Part shown: piece after piece, positions 43,902-56,649 of the stretch
How the letters are laid out: every line of letters begins with the position of its first letter
How positions within the stretch are numbered: the stretch's first letter is position 1
Origin: Pollenia angustigena
Lineage: Eukaryota > Arthropoda > Insecta > Diptera > Polleniidae
Direction: 5' to 3'
Assembly: GCA_930367215.1 (NCBI GenBank)
Contig: OV884057.1
Location: 245,050,830 to 245,114,829 of the forward strand
Length of the DNA: 64,000 nucleotides
Made by a program: the position numbers and the translations under genes
The notes under the pieces: model-generated
Seen by the model: the letters and a program-made list of their open reading frames with translations, nothing else
The model's database searches: none
Told to the model about the DNA's origin: nothing

Positions 43902-44492
43902 CTACCGAGTTTTTTTTGATTTGGCATGTTTAATTAAATCTTTAATAGTTTTTATAGGAAATTCATTTTTTCTTAGCGTCTCTGTTATTCTTTTAAAATT
44001 ATTTTTGTGGAAAGAGTCATCACTTATCTCTAAAACTCGTCTTATAAAATTTGTTGCAGTGTTAATGATTATTCGCCTAGGATGTTTGGAGTAGAAGTTT
44101 ATAAGTCTTCCGGACGATGTTGGTTTTTGATACCAGTCTATCCTAAGTAGGTTGTTTTGTCTAAGAACTACACAGTCTAAGTACGGTATTCTATTTTCAT
44201 TTTCTTTCTCTTTCGTAAAACAAATCTGTCTATTAAATGAGTTTAAAATCCTCAAAACTTCATTTACGTCTTTTCTTTTAATTACACAAAACAAATCATC
44301 CACGTATTTTGTAAGAATTTTTGGTTTTTCTCCCATCAGATCCACTGAATAGTCTAGAAGCTTTTCCATTATAATATCAGCAATAACAGGTGATGCTGGT
44401 GATCCCATTGGCATACCTTTTCTTTGTTCAAATAATTTACTTTCATATTTGAAATATCTTGTATCTTTGATACAAAAAGAAAGGATATCCAT
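43902..44492 (-). CDS. Penelope-like reverse transcriptase, partial
   Basis: A 196-codon open part. RYFKYESKLFEQRKGMPMGS and SPASPVIADIIMEKLL give the diagnostic GMPMGSPASP block. KYVDDLFCVIKR carries the catalytic Asp pair, and IPYLDCVVLRQNN, RIDWYQKPTSSGRLINF, HPRRIIINTATNFI follow. It is the best-preserved RT palm/thumb of the Penelope-like copies here. The N-terminal fingers with the first catalytic Asp are absent or broken above 44492, so it is inactive. Confidence 0.9.
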   Translation of the reverse strand: MDILSFCIKDTRYFKYESKLFEQRKGMPMGSPASPVIADIIMEKLLDYSVDLMGEKPKILTKYVDDLFCVIKRKDVNEVLRILNSFNRQICFTKEKENENRIPYLDCVVLRQNNLLRIDWYQKPTSSGRLINFYSKHPRRIIINTATNFIRRVLEISDDSFHKNNFKRITETLRKNEFPIKTIKDLIKHAKSKKTR

Positions 44493-44650
44493 GAAAAGCT
44501 TTTTTGGTATTTTAGTGTAATTTTCTAATATATTCCAGTTTTTTCAATATTTTAAAAAATTGGACACGTCATATTTATATCTACGCGCTGTAAAGGTATC
44601 ACGCCATTTTGTCTACTTCTTGGTAATGTACAAGTTTGGTTTGAAAATTC

Positions 44651-46109
44651 TTTTTCGTATCCATTTAATGTGAAATTAAAAATAGTTTTGCTTCTACTGA
44701 AATGTTTTCAATAGAAATTCTTTAAAATAGGCTTTTTTTAGAAAAGTACTTTTTAATTGAAAGATATATTTTTTTAAGATAATTTGTTAAAAAAATAACC
44801 TTTTACCTCTTTATAAAAAAGGCAGATTAATGCAATAAAAGAAAAGAATAATTAGAAAAAATGTATGAACAAATTACCTATTCAAAAGAAAATTCTACTG
44901 ATACAAGTGCAGATGGTACTTTTAGAAGACAATTTTCCAGGAGAAGGCATTTCCTAAAAACGTAGTTTGCCAAAAAATTCTTTTTAACAAATCTTTTTTT
45001 AAACTTACTTTAACACTCATAGATTTAATATTTTTAAAGTCAAATAGTTCTTTCAAAAATTTGCTAGAACCCCTCTTAATTCCCCCCCCCCCCCCCCCCT
45101 TTTTAAGTACTACTCAATTAAATAAACTCAGCTGACAATAAAATTTTTTCATATACTCCCACAAATTTATTTTAATTTTCTCACATTTGCAGCATGTTCC
45201 TTTTGTGTACGTGTATTATCTGGAGAGTTTTAGTATTTACAACATAAAAACAAGTTAAGTTGTCTTAAGCAAGCTACAAGTAGTGAAGATTAAGATAAAG
45301 TATCACCAATTGGGAGCCATTACAATTAGTCCCTGTCTTTATCACGCATTTTTACCACTTGCTAGTGATATTAGAAAAAAAAACATTTTAAACTTTTATT
45401 TACTTGAAAAATATTTGTATTTCACCCAAAATTCTTGAAAATGGGGTTAAAATTTTTCTAATTTCTTGTAAAACTTTACTATACAATAGGTTTATCCTTC
45501 TGGCTGTGTGTCCCTTTTTATTGTTTGTCTGTTTGTCCATAAGACGCCAACTGTTGACAAGATTTTAATTTTGTTTTACGATAAATTCTTGTTATTCTTA
45601 TTTTAAATTTTTTTTTTTTTTTTGCTTTCTCTCTAATTGACATGTGTACATTTGTTAACAAGAAAAAGATTTTTTCCCCCCATTTTAAAACTACAATACA
45701 TACCAGAAAAATTTCGTACACACATACACAAATATCTACAATACATAATAAAATTGCTTTTAGGTAAATAGTGTTGCATACTTTTTGGGTTTTATTAAAA
45801 TTCTGTTAAGGGTTATATTGAAATATGACATTTAGAATATTGGTCTTAAAGATTAACATTCAACATTGTATTTGTTTAAAAAATTGTTTAATAGTCAGTG
45901 TGTTTATTATTTATATTGCAGAAATATATTCGTCATACGTCATTGTACAAAAAAGCAAATCAAATATTAATCATACGTTAAAGTGGACAGCTCTACTATA
46001 CGTAAAGAATAATTTTATTATTGTTTTTTTTTTTTTAATATATTCAATGAAAACTTCGCATACAAAATAATGTGTTAAGTAATCAGGAAAAAGTAAAAAT
46101 TCTTCTTCT
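44651..46109. other. no gene; contains an 18-bp poly(C) tract
   Basis: AT-rich. 45082-45099 is an uninterrupted run of 18 C, conspicuous here and a likely length-error site. No coding signature otherwise. Confidence 0.55.
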
Positions 46110-46315
46110 AATTCTACTGAAAGAACCAATAAATTTCCAAAATAAACGCATTTAAATGTAAGTCATTACTTCTGAGCTACATACATTTGTACATCTGACA
46201 AATAAGTAGTTATAGAAGTATTTATAGTAGTTATATAGAAGAAAGCTACTAAATAAATAATGAGTTAAAGAAGCTATTGATTTTAAAAAAGTAGGCAAAG
46301 TTTACTGGGTAATTA
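46110..46315. mobile_element. small repeat family, copy B (inverted)
   Basis: Reverse-complement relative of 29450-29660, with ATTCTACTGAAAGAACCAAT and AATGAGTTAAAGAAGCTATT. Confidence 0.65.
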
Positions 46316-46479
46316 ACGAACTTATTTTAAGCAGACACATTTTAAAAACTTGTCCAGATTTAAAATTTGCTGCATAAAATGGTTAGGAAATCTATTTCAC
46401 ATAATAATAATAAAACTAACCCAAATGGGCAGGTTTTTTATGTTCATATACAACATTCGCAGTTGTCGTAAAAAATAAT

Positions 46480-49040
46480 CGAGTTAACTAAAATTTTGCA
46501 GTACAAAATGCATTTACAGTATTTACAAAATTTAAGTCATCGATACATTTTCTATGGAAAATTAATGCTATCTATAAATTTTATATAAAAAATTATTAAC
46601 TCGAGAAATTTTATTTAGAAAAATAATGTTATCGTTAAAATTTTATATAGAAAAATAATGTATAAGTTAATTTTGTATTGCTATCGATAAATTTTCTATA
46701 GAATATTATTACTATCAATTAATTTCTATTGGAAAAATTACTCTCGACATAAAAAATTATAAGTATTGATAAATGGTTTATAGAAAATTCCTGAGAATAA
46801 TTATGTTATCGATAAACTTTCTTTAGGAAATCGATATAATTTAATTAATATTAAAGCTTTTGATAATTTTTTTATAGAAAATTAATTCTATCGATAAATT
46901 AAAAAAAAAATTAATGCTATCGATAAATTTTCCATAGAATTTTATTGCTATCGATACATTTTCTATAGAATATTATTGCTATCAATTAATTTCTTTTGTA
47001 AAAATTACTCTCGATATTTTATAACATGCTATCGATAAATTTTCTATAGAAAATCCATGCTATCAATAAATTTTCCATAAAATTTTAATGCTATCGATAA
47101 ATTTTCCAAAAATATTTAATGTTATCGATAAATTTTCTATAGAAAATTAATGCTATCGGTAAATATTCTGTAAAAAATTAATGCTACGCTAAATTTTCTG
47201 TATACAATTATTCATATCGATAAATATTCTATAAGAAAATCAAAAAATTTTGTTAAGAAATTTAATGATTCGCTAAGTTTTCTGTAAAATGAATGTTGTC
47301 AATAAATAGAAAATTAAATAGAAAATTATAGCAAATTTAAGTTGTCAATATAAGTATTTGCTATTGCAATCTAATATCGATAAGTTTTTTATTGATAATT
47401 TATATTATTATTAAGTTTTCTAAAGATTTATTTATTTCAGAATTTTTTTAAACCTATTATCGATAAATATTCTATAGAATATTTATATTGTCGATATATT
47501 GTATATACAAAATTTAAGTCATCGATACATTTTCTATGGAAAATTAATGCTTTCTATAAATTGTATATAAAAAATTATTAAATCGAGAAATTTTCTTCAG
47601 AAAAATAATGTTATCGTTAACATTTTATATAGAAAATAATGTATTAGTTAATTTTGTATACAAACCGAATGCTATCGATTAGTTTTCTATAGAAAATTAT
47701 TAATCGATAATTTTTTTAGAATAATAATGCTATCGATACAATTTTATAAAAAACATATTTTATCGTTAAATCGAATATAAAAAATTGAAGTAGTCGATAA
47801 ATGTTCTTCCTTGTCTTCATACATTTTCTGTAGAAAATAAATGTCATCCTGAAATTTAAAAAAGATAATAAATACATACTATCGACAATTTAATTTTTTT
47901 GAAAATAATGTTATCGATAAATGTTCTATAGAAAATTATTTATATTGATAAATTTTTTATAGAAATTTAATGCTTTCGATAAATTTTCTATAGAAAATTA
48001 ATTCTATTGATAAATTTTTATAGATAGTTAATGCTATCGATAAGCTTTCTAAAAAAATTTTTAATATTCATAAATCTTTACTAGAAAAATAATGCTGTCC
48101 TATCATTTTTTAAAAAAATTTAATGACATCGATAAGACTAATATATATAATGAATGCTATCGATTTTTTTCTATAGAATATTAATGCTATTTGTGAATTT
48201 TGTATAGAAAATAAATGCTGTCGATTAATTTCCTATAAAAAATTGTTAAGTATATAAAGGTTCCCGTCTGTCTTTTAAGGATCATAGGGCCATAAAAAAT
48301 TATAAGTATCGATAAATGGTTTATAGAAAACTCCAGAGAATAATTATGTTATCGATAAACTTTCTTTAGGAAATCGATATAATTTAAAGAATATTAAAGC
48401 TTTCGATAATTTTTTTGTAGAAAATTAATTCTATCGATAAATGTTAAAAAAAAAATTAATGCTATCGATAAATTTTCCATAGAATTTTATTGCTGTCGAT
48501 AAATTTTCTATAGAATATTATTGCTATCAATTAATTTCTATTGGAAAAATTACTCTCGATATTTTATAACATGCTATCGATAAATTTTCTATAGAAAATC
48601 CATGCTATCAATAAATTTTCCATAAAATTTTAATGCTATCGATAAATTTTCCAAAAATATTTAATGTTATCGATAAGTATTCTATAGAAAATTAATGCTA
48701 TCGGTAAATTGTCTGAAAAAATTAATGCTACGATAAATTTTCTGTATAACATTTTTCATATCGATAAATATTCTAAAAGAAAATCAAAAAATTTTGTTAA
48801 GAAATTTAATGATACGCTAAACTTTCTGTAAAATGAATGTTGTCAATAAAAATTTTATAGAAAATTATAGCAAATTTTTGTTATCAATATAAGTAATTAT
48901 TTGCTATTGCAATCTAATATGATAAGTTTTTTATTGACAATTATCATTATTATTAATTATCATTAAGTTTTCTAAAGATTTTTTTATTTATTTTAATAGA
49001 TAAATAAAAAAAAAAATAATGCTTACGATAAATTTCCCAC
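46480..49040. repeat. satellite-like array rich in TATCGATA
   Basis: About 2.5 kb of degenerate units near 31 bp, on the pattern ATGCTATCGATAAATTTTCT plus ATAGAAAATTA. I count about twenty perfect TATCGATA octamers by eye, all with CTATAGAA-type palindromes between them. Higher-order duplication is visible: 46795-47340 resembles 48335-48890, and 46540-46640 resembles 47517-47620. TATCGATA is the core of the Drosophila DRE site bound by DREF and overlaps the BEAF CGATA motif; binding here is unproven. Confidence 0.85.
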
Positions 49041-50924
49041 CAAGAATAATTTTTAATTAAGTTCTATAAGTCTATATCTCTAAGGAAACTTCAGCGACAT
49101 TTTATTGAAAAACTTTATGAGTGGCCTTTTGCTGTTTTAAAATTGAGTTGTTATTAACTTTCTTAAAGAAAATCTAAAGAGAATCATTAAACCAATAAAA
49201 AATAATATATTAAAACAATTACTGTTATTTAAATTACTTTATTAGAAAGGAATTTTGTGCAAGACGAATAAATAGAAAAACCAAACATTAAAGCGGGTCC
49301 TTGAACTGAGTGAGGAAAATATTTAATTCAAATAATTTCTATTGTTTTTGTAAATTACGAGGATTTTTTTAGTTTGCCTTAAATATTTGAAAGTTGTTGA
49401 GCAAAATAAATGTTCAGCTGTCTACAAAACTAATTGCTCGAAATATAATAACAAAATGTTGAAGCAGATATTTCACTTGAATAAGGTTTTGCCCCAATTG
49501 GTGTGTATTTTTTTTTTTTTTTTGTTTAAATGTGTCAGCAGAATTGAAATCATTTATCATTTAAAAAACAAAAAGACGGAAGAAATACAAAAAAAAAAAG
49601 AAAAAAAAAACAGCCACCAAACATGGACGCACCTTTAACTTGAACTTGCTACAATTTCAACGAAAGCAATTTCGTTGTTTTTTTTAAGGCAGCGACAAAC
49701 AAACAAATAGAAAGCAATTTACTTTAAAACCACATAATTGTTAAAATATTAATTTTGTTATAAGAACACAATGACTAATGTTCACGAAATGTCTTAATTT
49801 CATTTTATTTTATTAGTATTTTCTTTTTTGGACCGACCCAAATACACACACACACACATTATAGATATCCTATTTGAAAATTAGTTTTTCATCATTTTAA
49901 TTCTTCCTTCCCCGCAAAAGTCCTGTTACATTTCTTCGAAGGTTGGTTCATTGTACCCAGGAACTAGCGAAGTATTTCGTAGCAGCTGTAGCTTTTGTTG
50001 TTGCTGTTGCTGTCTTTTTGTTTTAGGTGTAACCTTTTGGTTTTTCCCCCTTTAACCCTTGGAATATGTAAACTGTTGTTAGACATTAGTTTAAAGATTA
50101 AACGCAAAACCAACAATAGATTAATTACTCGTTCGAATTTGCTTTGGGGTATATTCCATACGTTTCATTTTAATAGACTCTAAAGCATCACATCATCAGT
50201 GATGAGGGTAAGTGATGATTAATACATTCATAAATGAGTTTGTCTTTCAAAGGAGTGGGTTTCAGGCGGCTAAAGGAAATTCTCTGTGAAAATATTTTAA
50301 TAGCTTTTTTACTAAGAATCATGTGAAAGGCCCTTGTCATGTATTCAATTAAATCGGTAATTTTTTTGCACATTGCAAAAGTTTAGATTTCGTTGTATCA
50401 TCTGAATTATTAAGCACACAAAACTATTTTATTCTTTAACATTAAAAGTAGATATTAGGTATTAAATAAAATTCCTTTGTTAGGTTTTGTAGGTGAAATT
50501 AAATAAAATGAAATCGGACTTCACAATTCCAAGTCAATTCAAACTTGTATGTACCAAATTGAAAAAAGTTTAAAGCTCTTTAAAGTGTGCTCCAAGAGCG
50601 GGCTTTACGTAAGACCATTTTGAGAATAGATCGATTGTCAGTAAATTTGTTTACTGATATTATTGACCAATTATCACTTAATGGTAATGTGATTTCTAGA
50701 CTTATAGACCAAATTTTACAATGGGAGGATGGTTAGTCCGCAACTTAGTAAGAAACTCGATTTCAAAGAAAAGAAAACAGCTTGAGATTAAAACCTTTTG
50801 GGAATTAGGTTGTATTTATCCTACGGACAGACATAAATATATAGCTAAGTCTACTTAAAAATACTTAAAGAACTAGAATATATAACATTTTTGGGTTCTT
50901 AGATGAATATTGACTCAAAAAGAG
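49041..50924. other. no recognised gene
   Basis: AT-rich with poly(A)/poly(T) runs and a short CTG/TTG microsatellite near 50000. Open frames at 49387 and 49995 have no recognisable domains. Confidence 0.45.
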
Positions 50925-51960
50925 AAATGGGGTCTTCAGACATCTTTCTACTTGCCCACACATTCAACGAAAAGCAGTATAATATACGTATGGCTTAGAC
51001 GATGGCAGCTAGGGTAGGACTGAAAATAAATGCCCCAGAGATAAAGACAATGCGGACAAACACAAAAAACTGTCAACCTTTTGTTCTCTTGTACCAAATT
51101 CTTGAGGACGTTGGGTCCTTTACGTACTTGGGCAGTGTAATTTCGATAACAGGCGGTTCCTTCCGAGAGATTACGAGCAGATTGGGAAAGGCTGCCACGC
51201 GTATGGCTGGTTTATCTCGTTATGGAACTGCACGCAACCCCCTGGAACAAAGGGGGTAGATAAGGCCATGATGGCTTTATCTCTCATTCAATAGGGAGAT
51301 AATGTCTTTTTTGTTTTTTTTTTCATTTGAATGTGAGATAAAGCCATCATGGCCTTAGCTCACATTAGCAATATTAGAAAATGGCTTTATCTTTCATTTA
51401 AGTTCCGGAGACACTAAAGCTAAGTATTGAAATCTGGCTTCGCATACTAAAATTTTTCTGCGTGGCGGCCTGCGGCCGTGCTTAGGGGTTTTTCCTCCAG
51501 TAGGACGCTTCAGGTGGCTTCGCTGAATAAAGTTTTCCTGCGTGCATCACAAAAATAAAAAAATGTTTTTCAATGATAAATAAGAATTTTCCCTTTTATA
51601 GAATGTTTACAACATGCATAACAATTTTCTGAAAAAATGTGGCTTTATCTCTCATTTGCGAAAAAATATGGCTATATCTCTCATTTCACAAAATTTTAAA
51701 GATGACCTTACCTCTCAATGATTGGGCAATAAGGCCATTATGGCTTTGTCTCCCATTCAATTGAGCAATAATGCCATCATGGCCTTATCTACCATGGTTT
51801 TAAAGCACCCCCCGAACAAAGATTCTGATTTTCAACAGTAATGTAAAAGGTGTACACCACAATACGGATGCGAATCGTGGAATATTGCGGTTGTCATAAA
51901 CACACTCCTTTTGAATGTCTAGTATGCAATCAACGTTTGCGACACTGATGTTTTCCGTCG
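50925..51960 (+). pseudogene. non-LTR RT relic split by a hAT-like MITE
   Basis: Before the insertion: SDIFLLAHTFNEKQYN (degraded DDI box), a stop at 50997-50999, then VGLKINAPEIKTMRTNTKN, SFTYLGSVIS and ITSRLGKA, the thumb of an endonuclease-type RT. After the insertion at 51253-51813: FNSNVKGV and a GCESWNIAVVI-type segment. The domain order is preserved across the MITE. Only the end of the RT remains. Confidence 0.85.
51253..51813. mobile_element. hAT-like MITE, copy 2, with 8-bp TSD
   Basis: GAACAAAG at 51245-51252 and 51814-51821 is a perfect 8-bp duplication. The ends are related: GGGG-TAGATAAGGCCATGATGG at the left, and the complement of GGGGGGTGCTTTAAAACCATGG-TAGATAAGG at the right. 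The left end lost about 17 bp. 561 bp, non-coding, similar to 42412-42885. Confidence 0.88.
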
Positions 51961-52289
51961 TATGAAAGCCTCTGAAATTAAAAATATAAACTAAAATTAT
52001 TTGTTCTTCTTGTAAGATATCGTTTAATTTTTCAATAAAAATTGTTTTTTAGCTTGAATTTTTCCCAAAAACACTACACGTAACTTCCCGAAGTCTTACG
52101 AAGCAATCGTACCATTTTCTTGAAACTTTAAGTATATACATATTAATCAGACTACCAAGCAAAAGTACACAAAGTTTTAGCGAAATTAGAGCACGATTTT
52201 TGGTACCGAGCAATAATTGATTCTAGCAATATGCACGATTATTGATCATTTGATCGTCATTTAATTTGATTTGATCACCTTAAAAATGA

Positions 52290-53010
52290 AATAATCTATA
52301 TATATAAAAATGAAAAATGTTTGTATGTTTGTTTGTATGTTTGTAGAGCCGCTTAACTCTTTTTGTTGAACTTTTGGTGGAAGGATCTTCTGAGTCCTAA
52401 AATTGAAATAAAAAAGCAGCAGGGGAATTGGTACCCCCCATAGGACGCCAGTGTTTAATACCGCATATCTTAAGAACTGTAATAGTGATATTGTTCAAAC
52501 TTTGAAGAAGTCACTCTTCAAACTTTGAAGAAGTCACTCTTATGGGTAGGTGCAGAGGGGGAAATACCTCCCATAGAATGAATATATTAAATATCGCTCA
52601 ACTGAAGAACAGTTGAAGGGAGAGCCTTCAAACGTGGTTAAAGCTACTATTGTGGTAAACGATAAATTTTAGTATAAAAATGGGCGGGGTAGACAGAGGA
52701 GGAGAAATTTTAATAAGAGTTGCTGCACGCATTTTGTTGCACTTTTGGTAGCAGGATCTCCTGAGCCCCAAAATTTAAATAAAATAGCAGCGGGGGAAGT
52801 GGTACCCACCATATGACGCCAATGTTTAATATCGCATATCTTTAGAGCTGTTATAGTGAGCATGATCAAACTTTGTATGAGTCACTCTCATGGTATACTA
52901 CACTTTTGAAAATAAAAATGAAGCGGGTAGGCGCAAAGGGGAAATACCTTCCATTGGAGGGATATATATTAAATATCTCTCAACCAATAAAATGGTTAAA
53001 GCAGTGTAGC
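52290..53010 (+). repeat. diverged duplicate of a ~260-bp unit
   Basis: 52365-52620 and 52742-53010 share TTTTGGTGGAAGGATCTTCT, AAAGCAGCAGGGGAA, GACGCCAGTGTTTAATA and GGGGAAATACCT-like blocks. The leader ATGTTTGTATGTTTGTTTGT at 52315 is typical of insect non-coding (possibly Helitron) repeats. A 24-bp exact tandem (CAAACTTTGAAGAAGTCACT) lies at 52494-52541. Confidence 0.65.
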
Positions 53011-54300
53011 GAAGCGCAACGGGTTAAGCTTGTTATCTATATTTTCAGTCAGAAGTTTACTAAACAAATTAAGAGTGACATAAAGATTTTTCTTGGGAGT
53101 CAAAAAATTTATTAACGGTGTTTCGTTTAAATGTGCTAAATTCCCATTTCATACTATTGATGAACTGAAATTTATTGTTGATGGGATAAACTATTCCTAT
53201 GCGACATCTTTTGTTTCTTATTTGTATATTTGCAAGCATATTTCATTGTCTTTTTGTACACGCAGACAAACAATATGGTTGGGCATGGTTACGGCAACTA
53301 CTTAATGTCTATGGTTTTTTTCTTTTTTTTTTTTATTTAATATCAGCAATATTATGGTTTCTGTTAGCATTTCAATATTTATCGCAATAATAAATTTGAG
53401 TATTGTTGACAGAAAAATAATAATTTTTCTAAAAACTTAATAATGATAACTTTGAAAACATATTATACTAGGGTACCCGGCAAACTTCGCCTCGCCCCTA
53501 TTTTATGCCTTCAGACAAACTTTAGAGTAATTTTCAATGAGATTTATTTGAATGGAAACAGTAATTTCAAATTCAAACAGATTTTCAAATTTTCCGCATT
53601 TTCCGCAATTTTCCAGGATTTGCACTAAGAACTTTCTATTGTTTGATATGGAAAGCCATTAAAGAATAATTACACACTAAATTTCATACAAAAAGTTGAT
53701 TTTCGATTTTTCAATTTTCCGACGTTTTCACGTTATCGAGTGCCAAAATTTAAAAAAAATAACACCGCTATTTTCAAATAAAAGGATAAACAAGTATTTT
53801 AAAAAACATATTTTACTAATTTTTAATAACAAAAAATATATGGTCATTTCCATCATGTCGAACGTGGCCATCGTACACATTTAAAGTTAAAAAAAAGTCA
53901 AAATAAAACGTATATTTATTTTGGCAATAGATTCAAGTTATAGCTTTTAATTAGCCCTTTAATCTGTGCTATTGTTCATTTTGATAAATTGTTTCGTTTT
54001 CAAGAAAATTGCAAAAAACAAGGCATTTGCACGTGACGAAAACAGAAGTGGTTTTTGTGGCCATTTTTTCGAATGCCGATTTCAGCGAAACCTGAGGGAA
54101 TATTTGAATGCAAAAAATTGTAGAATGTTATGCACTCATATCTCTTAAATATGGCTGTCATTTTAAATAAAAATAATGTATACTTTTTTTTATTTAGCTT
54201 TAATCGCTGTCGCACGTGATCTGTCGCACATGACATTTGGTTCTATCACGATATATATGTTGATTAGACCGGGTCGACCTCCATACAAAAAAAAAAAAGT
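53011..54300. other. no recognised gene
   Basis: AT-rich. Several 60-100-codon frames lack domains. CCCGGCAAACTTCGCC at 53475 resembles ends of common fly repeats. Confidence 0.4.
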
Positions 54301-54309
54301 TGTGCCAGT

Positions 54310-55210
54310 CACCCCCTAGAATGAAAGATATGTCAATGAAGTTTCTAAAACAGGAAACATTTTTTTTTTGCCACGCCCCAAAATACAGGTCTTTTGGTTT
54401 TTTATATTTAGCGCTGCCATTTAAAGTCCGATCTCATCATATTGCATATCGTTTTTCATGGCTTGATAGTGGCTTCATTTTTGTCTTTAGTGGCTTTTTA
54501 ATCCGACCTCAAATTCTGGGCGCTACTTATGCCATCTCGTCTCCTTCCCCCAAATGTCCAATTTTTTTACGTGCCAAGAAAGTCCTTCTAAAACTACGTT
54601 TGTATAGATTTTAATATGCCCACTTTTATTACACGCCTACAAATTAAGCCCTTTTTTTCTTTTTCACACACATACTATATTAAATCAGGTAAAAGCCAAT
54701 ACAAGCAATAATATTTTCATCAGTCGCGCCCTAAAATAAAAGGTATATTTATTAAGTTTGAAAAACTTTAAAAAAATTGATTTTGCCACGCCCTAAAGTA
54801 CAGCCCTTTTTGTTTTATATACATATTTAGCATCGTCATTTAAAGTCTAATCTCATCGTATCGTATATCATTGTTAATGCCTAGAATATGGCTTTATTTT
54901 TGAATTCAGTACTTTTTTTTGCTCATCTAGATTTAAATGATTGAAATGTATATATTAACATAAATTAATCATTTACATATAAAAAAAAATATTTTCAAAT
55001 TATTAATTTTCACACTTACGATGTCGCACGTGAACAACTTTATATAAGTACCAAGATCACTAATCTTGCTATTTTACATAAATTTTTTTTTTATTTTAAT
55101 ATTATAAAAAATCTCTGTTTGGCCTGGTAATTTGATGAGCTTTCTACTTTTACTTTCGACGCATTGATAGAAAATGATGTTTTTCAATGTCGCACATGAC
55201 ATCGAAATAT
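54310..55210. repeat. diverged duplication with recurrent TGTCGCACRTGA
   Basis: 54330-54470 and 54730-54870 share TTGCCACGCCC, CATTTAAAGTC and ATCTCATC-ATAT blocks in the same order. TGTCGCACGTGA/TGTCGCACATGA occurs at about 54209, 54225, 55022 and 55187. It is non-coding. Confidence 0.55.
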
Positions 55211-55754
55211 GAGATAATACAAAGAAAACAATTACAGTTATTTGCAATCGCATAGTTTCTTGTGCATTCTGTTTTGATTCTTTGTACCTTCCGAAAGGAT
55301 TAAGAGAGAAAAAGTCAATGCATAATGTCTCTCTTATATAACTGTTATCATAGCAAAACGTACAATAGAAATATCCAAACAAGAAAAGTTGCACTTGTTC
55401 CACTTTGCATTCATAAATCTTGAAATGGGTTATAAATAAATATAATTTTTTTTTACTTTTATTAAATTTGATTGTTTTCCTGTTAAAATTTGATAAAACA
55501 AAGTCTTTTCAAGAACTTGTAATTTTTTTGTTGCGGTGGACCTTTCGCAATAATTCAGTTGACTTTGCATATGATACATTAAAAAATTAACTTCTTATGA
55601 ATACCATAAAAAAATAAAAATAAAATTAACAAAAACGAATAGAAACATTTTTTTGTTTAAGGAATGTTTATAAGGGATAAAAAATTTCTCAGGAACAAAT
55701 CGGTTATTTTTTTTTTTTTTAAAGTTGTTTTGTTTGCTCATCTTTAATAAAGCT

Positions 55755-56337
55755 TTTTCTTTCAGCACTTTTCCCCAATGATGAAAAGTATGGGTTACCT
55801 GCTGCTTCCATTACAAACTGATTTGCAAATAAAGAGAGTTCCTCCATTTTTGATCTTAACTTTTCTTTAAACGGGTCAACAAGTTGTGGCTGATCAAAAA
55901 GCTTTTCTCCGGAAATTATGAGAAGACGAACAATAAACCTCTGCTTAATTTTTTAAAGCCAGCTATTGCTGGCACGAAAACCACAATAACTCTCTTTAAT
56001 TTGTTGGTGAATTTCTAAAGCACTTGCTTTTAGCATCAGTCCGCTTACCGGTAGCATCAGTCCGCTTACCGGTAATTCGCATGCTAAGAAACCATTTGAA
56101 GAGAATTTCCATTTTCGGAAACTGAAAAGAACGTAATGTTTTACGCTTTCCGGTACCATAAACAGTTTTCTTTACACGATTTGTTATTTCCTATTTTTTC
56201 TGCTTAATGGAACAAACTGTTGATTTAGCAATACCATATTTTCTAGCCAAGCCACTGCCACTATAACGTTTTTGCAATAATCCAAGGATATTTTTTTTAT
56301 CTTTCAAAGATAACACTTTCGGTTTTTTCAATAACAT
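55755..56337 (-). pseudogene. pogo/Tigger-type (Jerky-like) transposase N-terminal relic
   Basis: The minus-strand start MLLKKPKVLSLKDKKNILG and RYSGSGLARKYGIAKSTVCS give the pipsqueak-type HTH. After a frameshift the CENP-B-type domain follows: KWFLSMRITGKR-like and ELPVSGLMLKASALEI, then FRASNSWL, a stop at 55953-55955, and in the same frame KIKQRFIVRLLIISGEKLFD. A 21-bp tandem repeat doubles PVSGLML. No DDD catalytic domain is present below 55755. The N-terminal DNA-binding half is enough to assign the pogo/Tigger group. Confidence 0.85.
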
Positions 56338-56489
56338 TTTTCACTTTCACAAATAACACGAATAACGTAGCGATGTTAACAACAGCTAACATGTCAGCGA
56401 ATACATACATGGATACAATTAAGAAAAAAGAACGCTGTGACATTAACCAATAAGTGAACTCAATTCGGGGAATTCCCTATTAAAAAACA

Positions 56490-56649
56490 AAAACATTTTA
56501 AAAAGTAAACAAAACACAGAAAAAAAAATGTTCACGTTTAGAGCTTCCAGATTTTGTTCACGTTTTAGATAAGTCTGTGTTAAAATAAATTTGTTCACGT
56601 TTCTGAGACGTTTACCCTTTTGAGTGTTCACGTTTTCGCGAGTTGACTG
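56490..56649 (-). mobile_element. pogo/Tigger 5' terminus with subterminal repeats
   Basis: In complement the end reads CAGTCAACTCGCGAAAACG, flanked by TA at 56650-56651. Four GTTCACGTTT-type repeats follow toward the gene (near 56530, 56557, 56594, 56627). CAGT...ends and TA targets are typical of the group. The opposite terminus was not found. Confidence 0.75.

Larger units (their letters stand above)
43225..44650 (-). mobile_element. Penelope-like element, second copy
   Basis: On the minus strand: an upstream frame-shifted part with ARRYKYDVSNFLKY, the RT (44492-43902), a linker and frame-shifted endonuclease (about 43860-43430), then the 3' end with the conserved CTGAAGA...GAAATAT motif at 43287-43246. 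The order RT, linker, GIY-YIG, 3' motif is complete. The 5' end is truncated near 44650. Confidence 0.85.
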
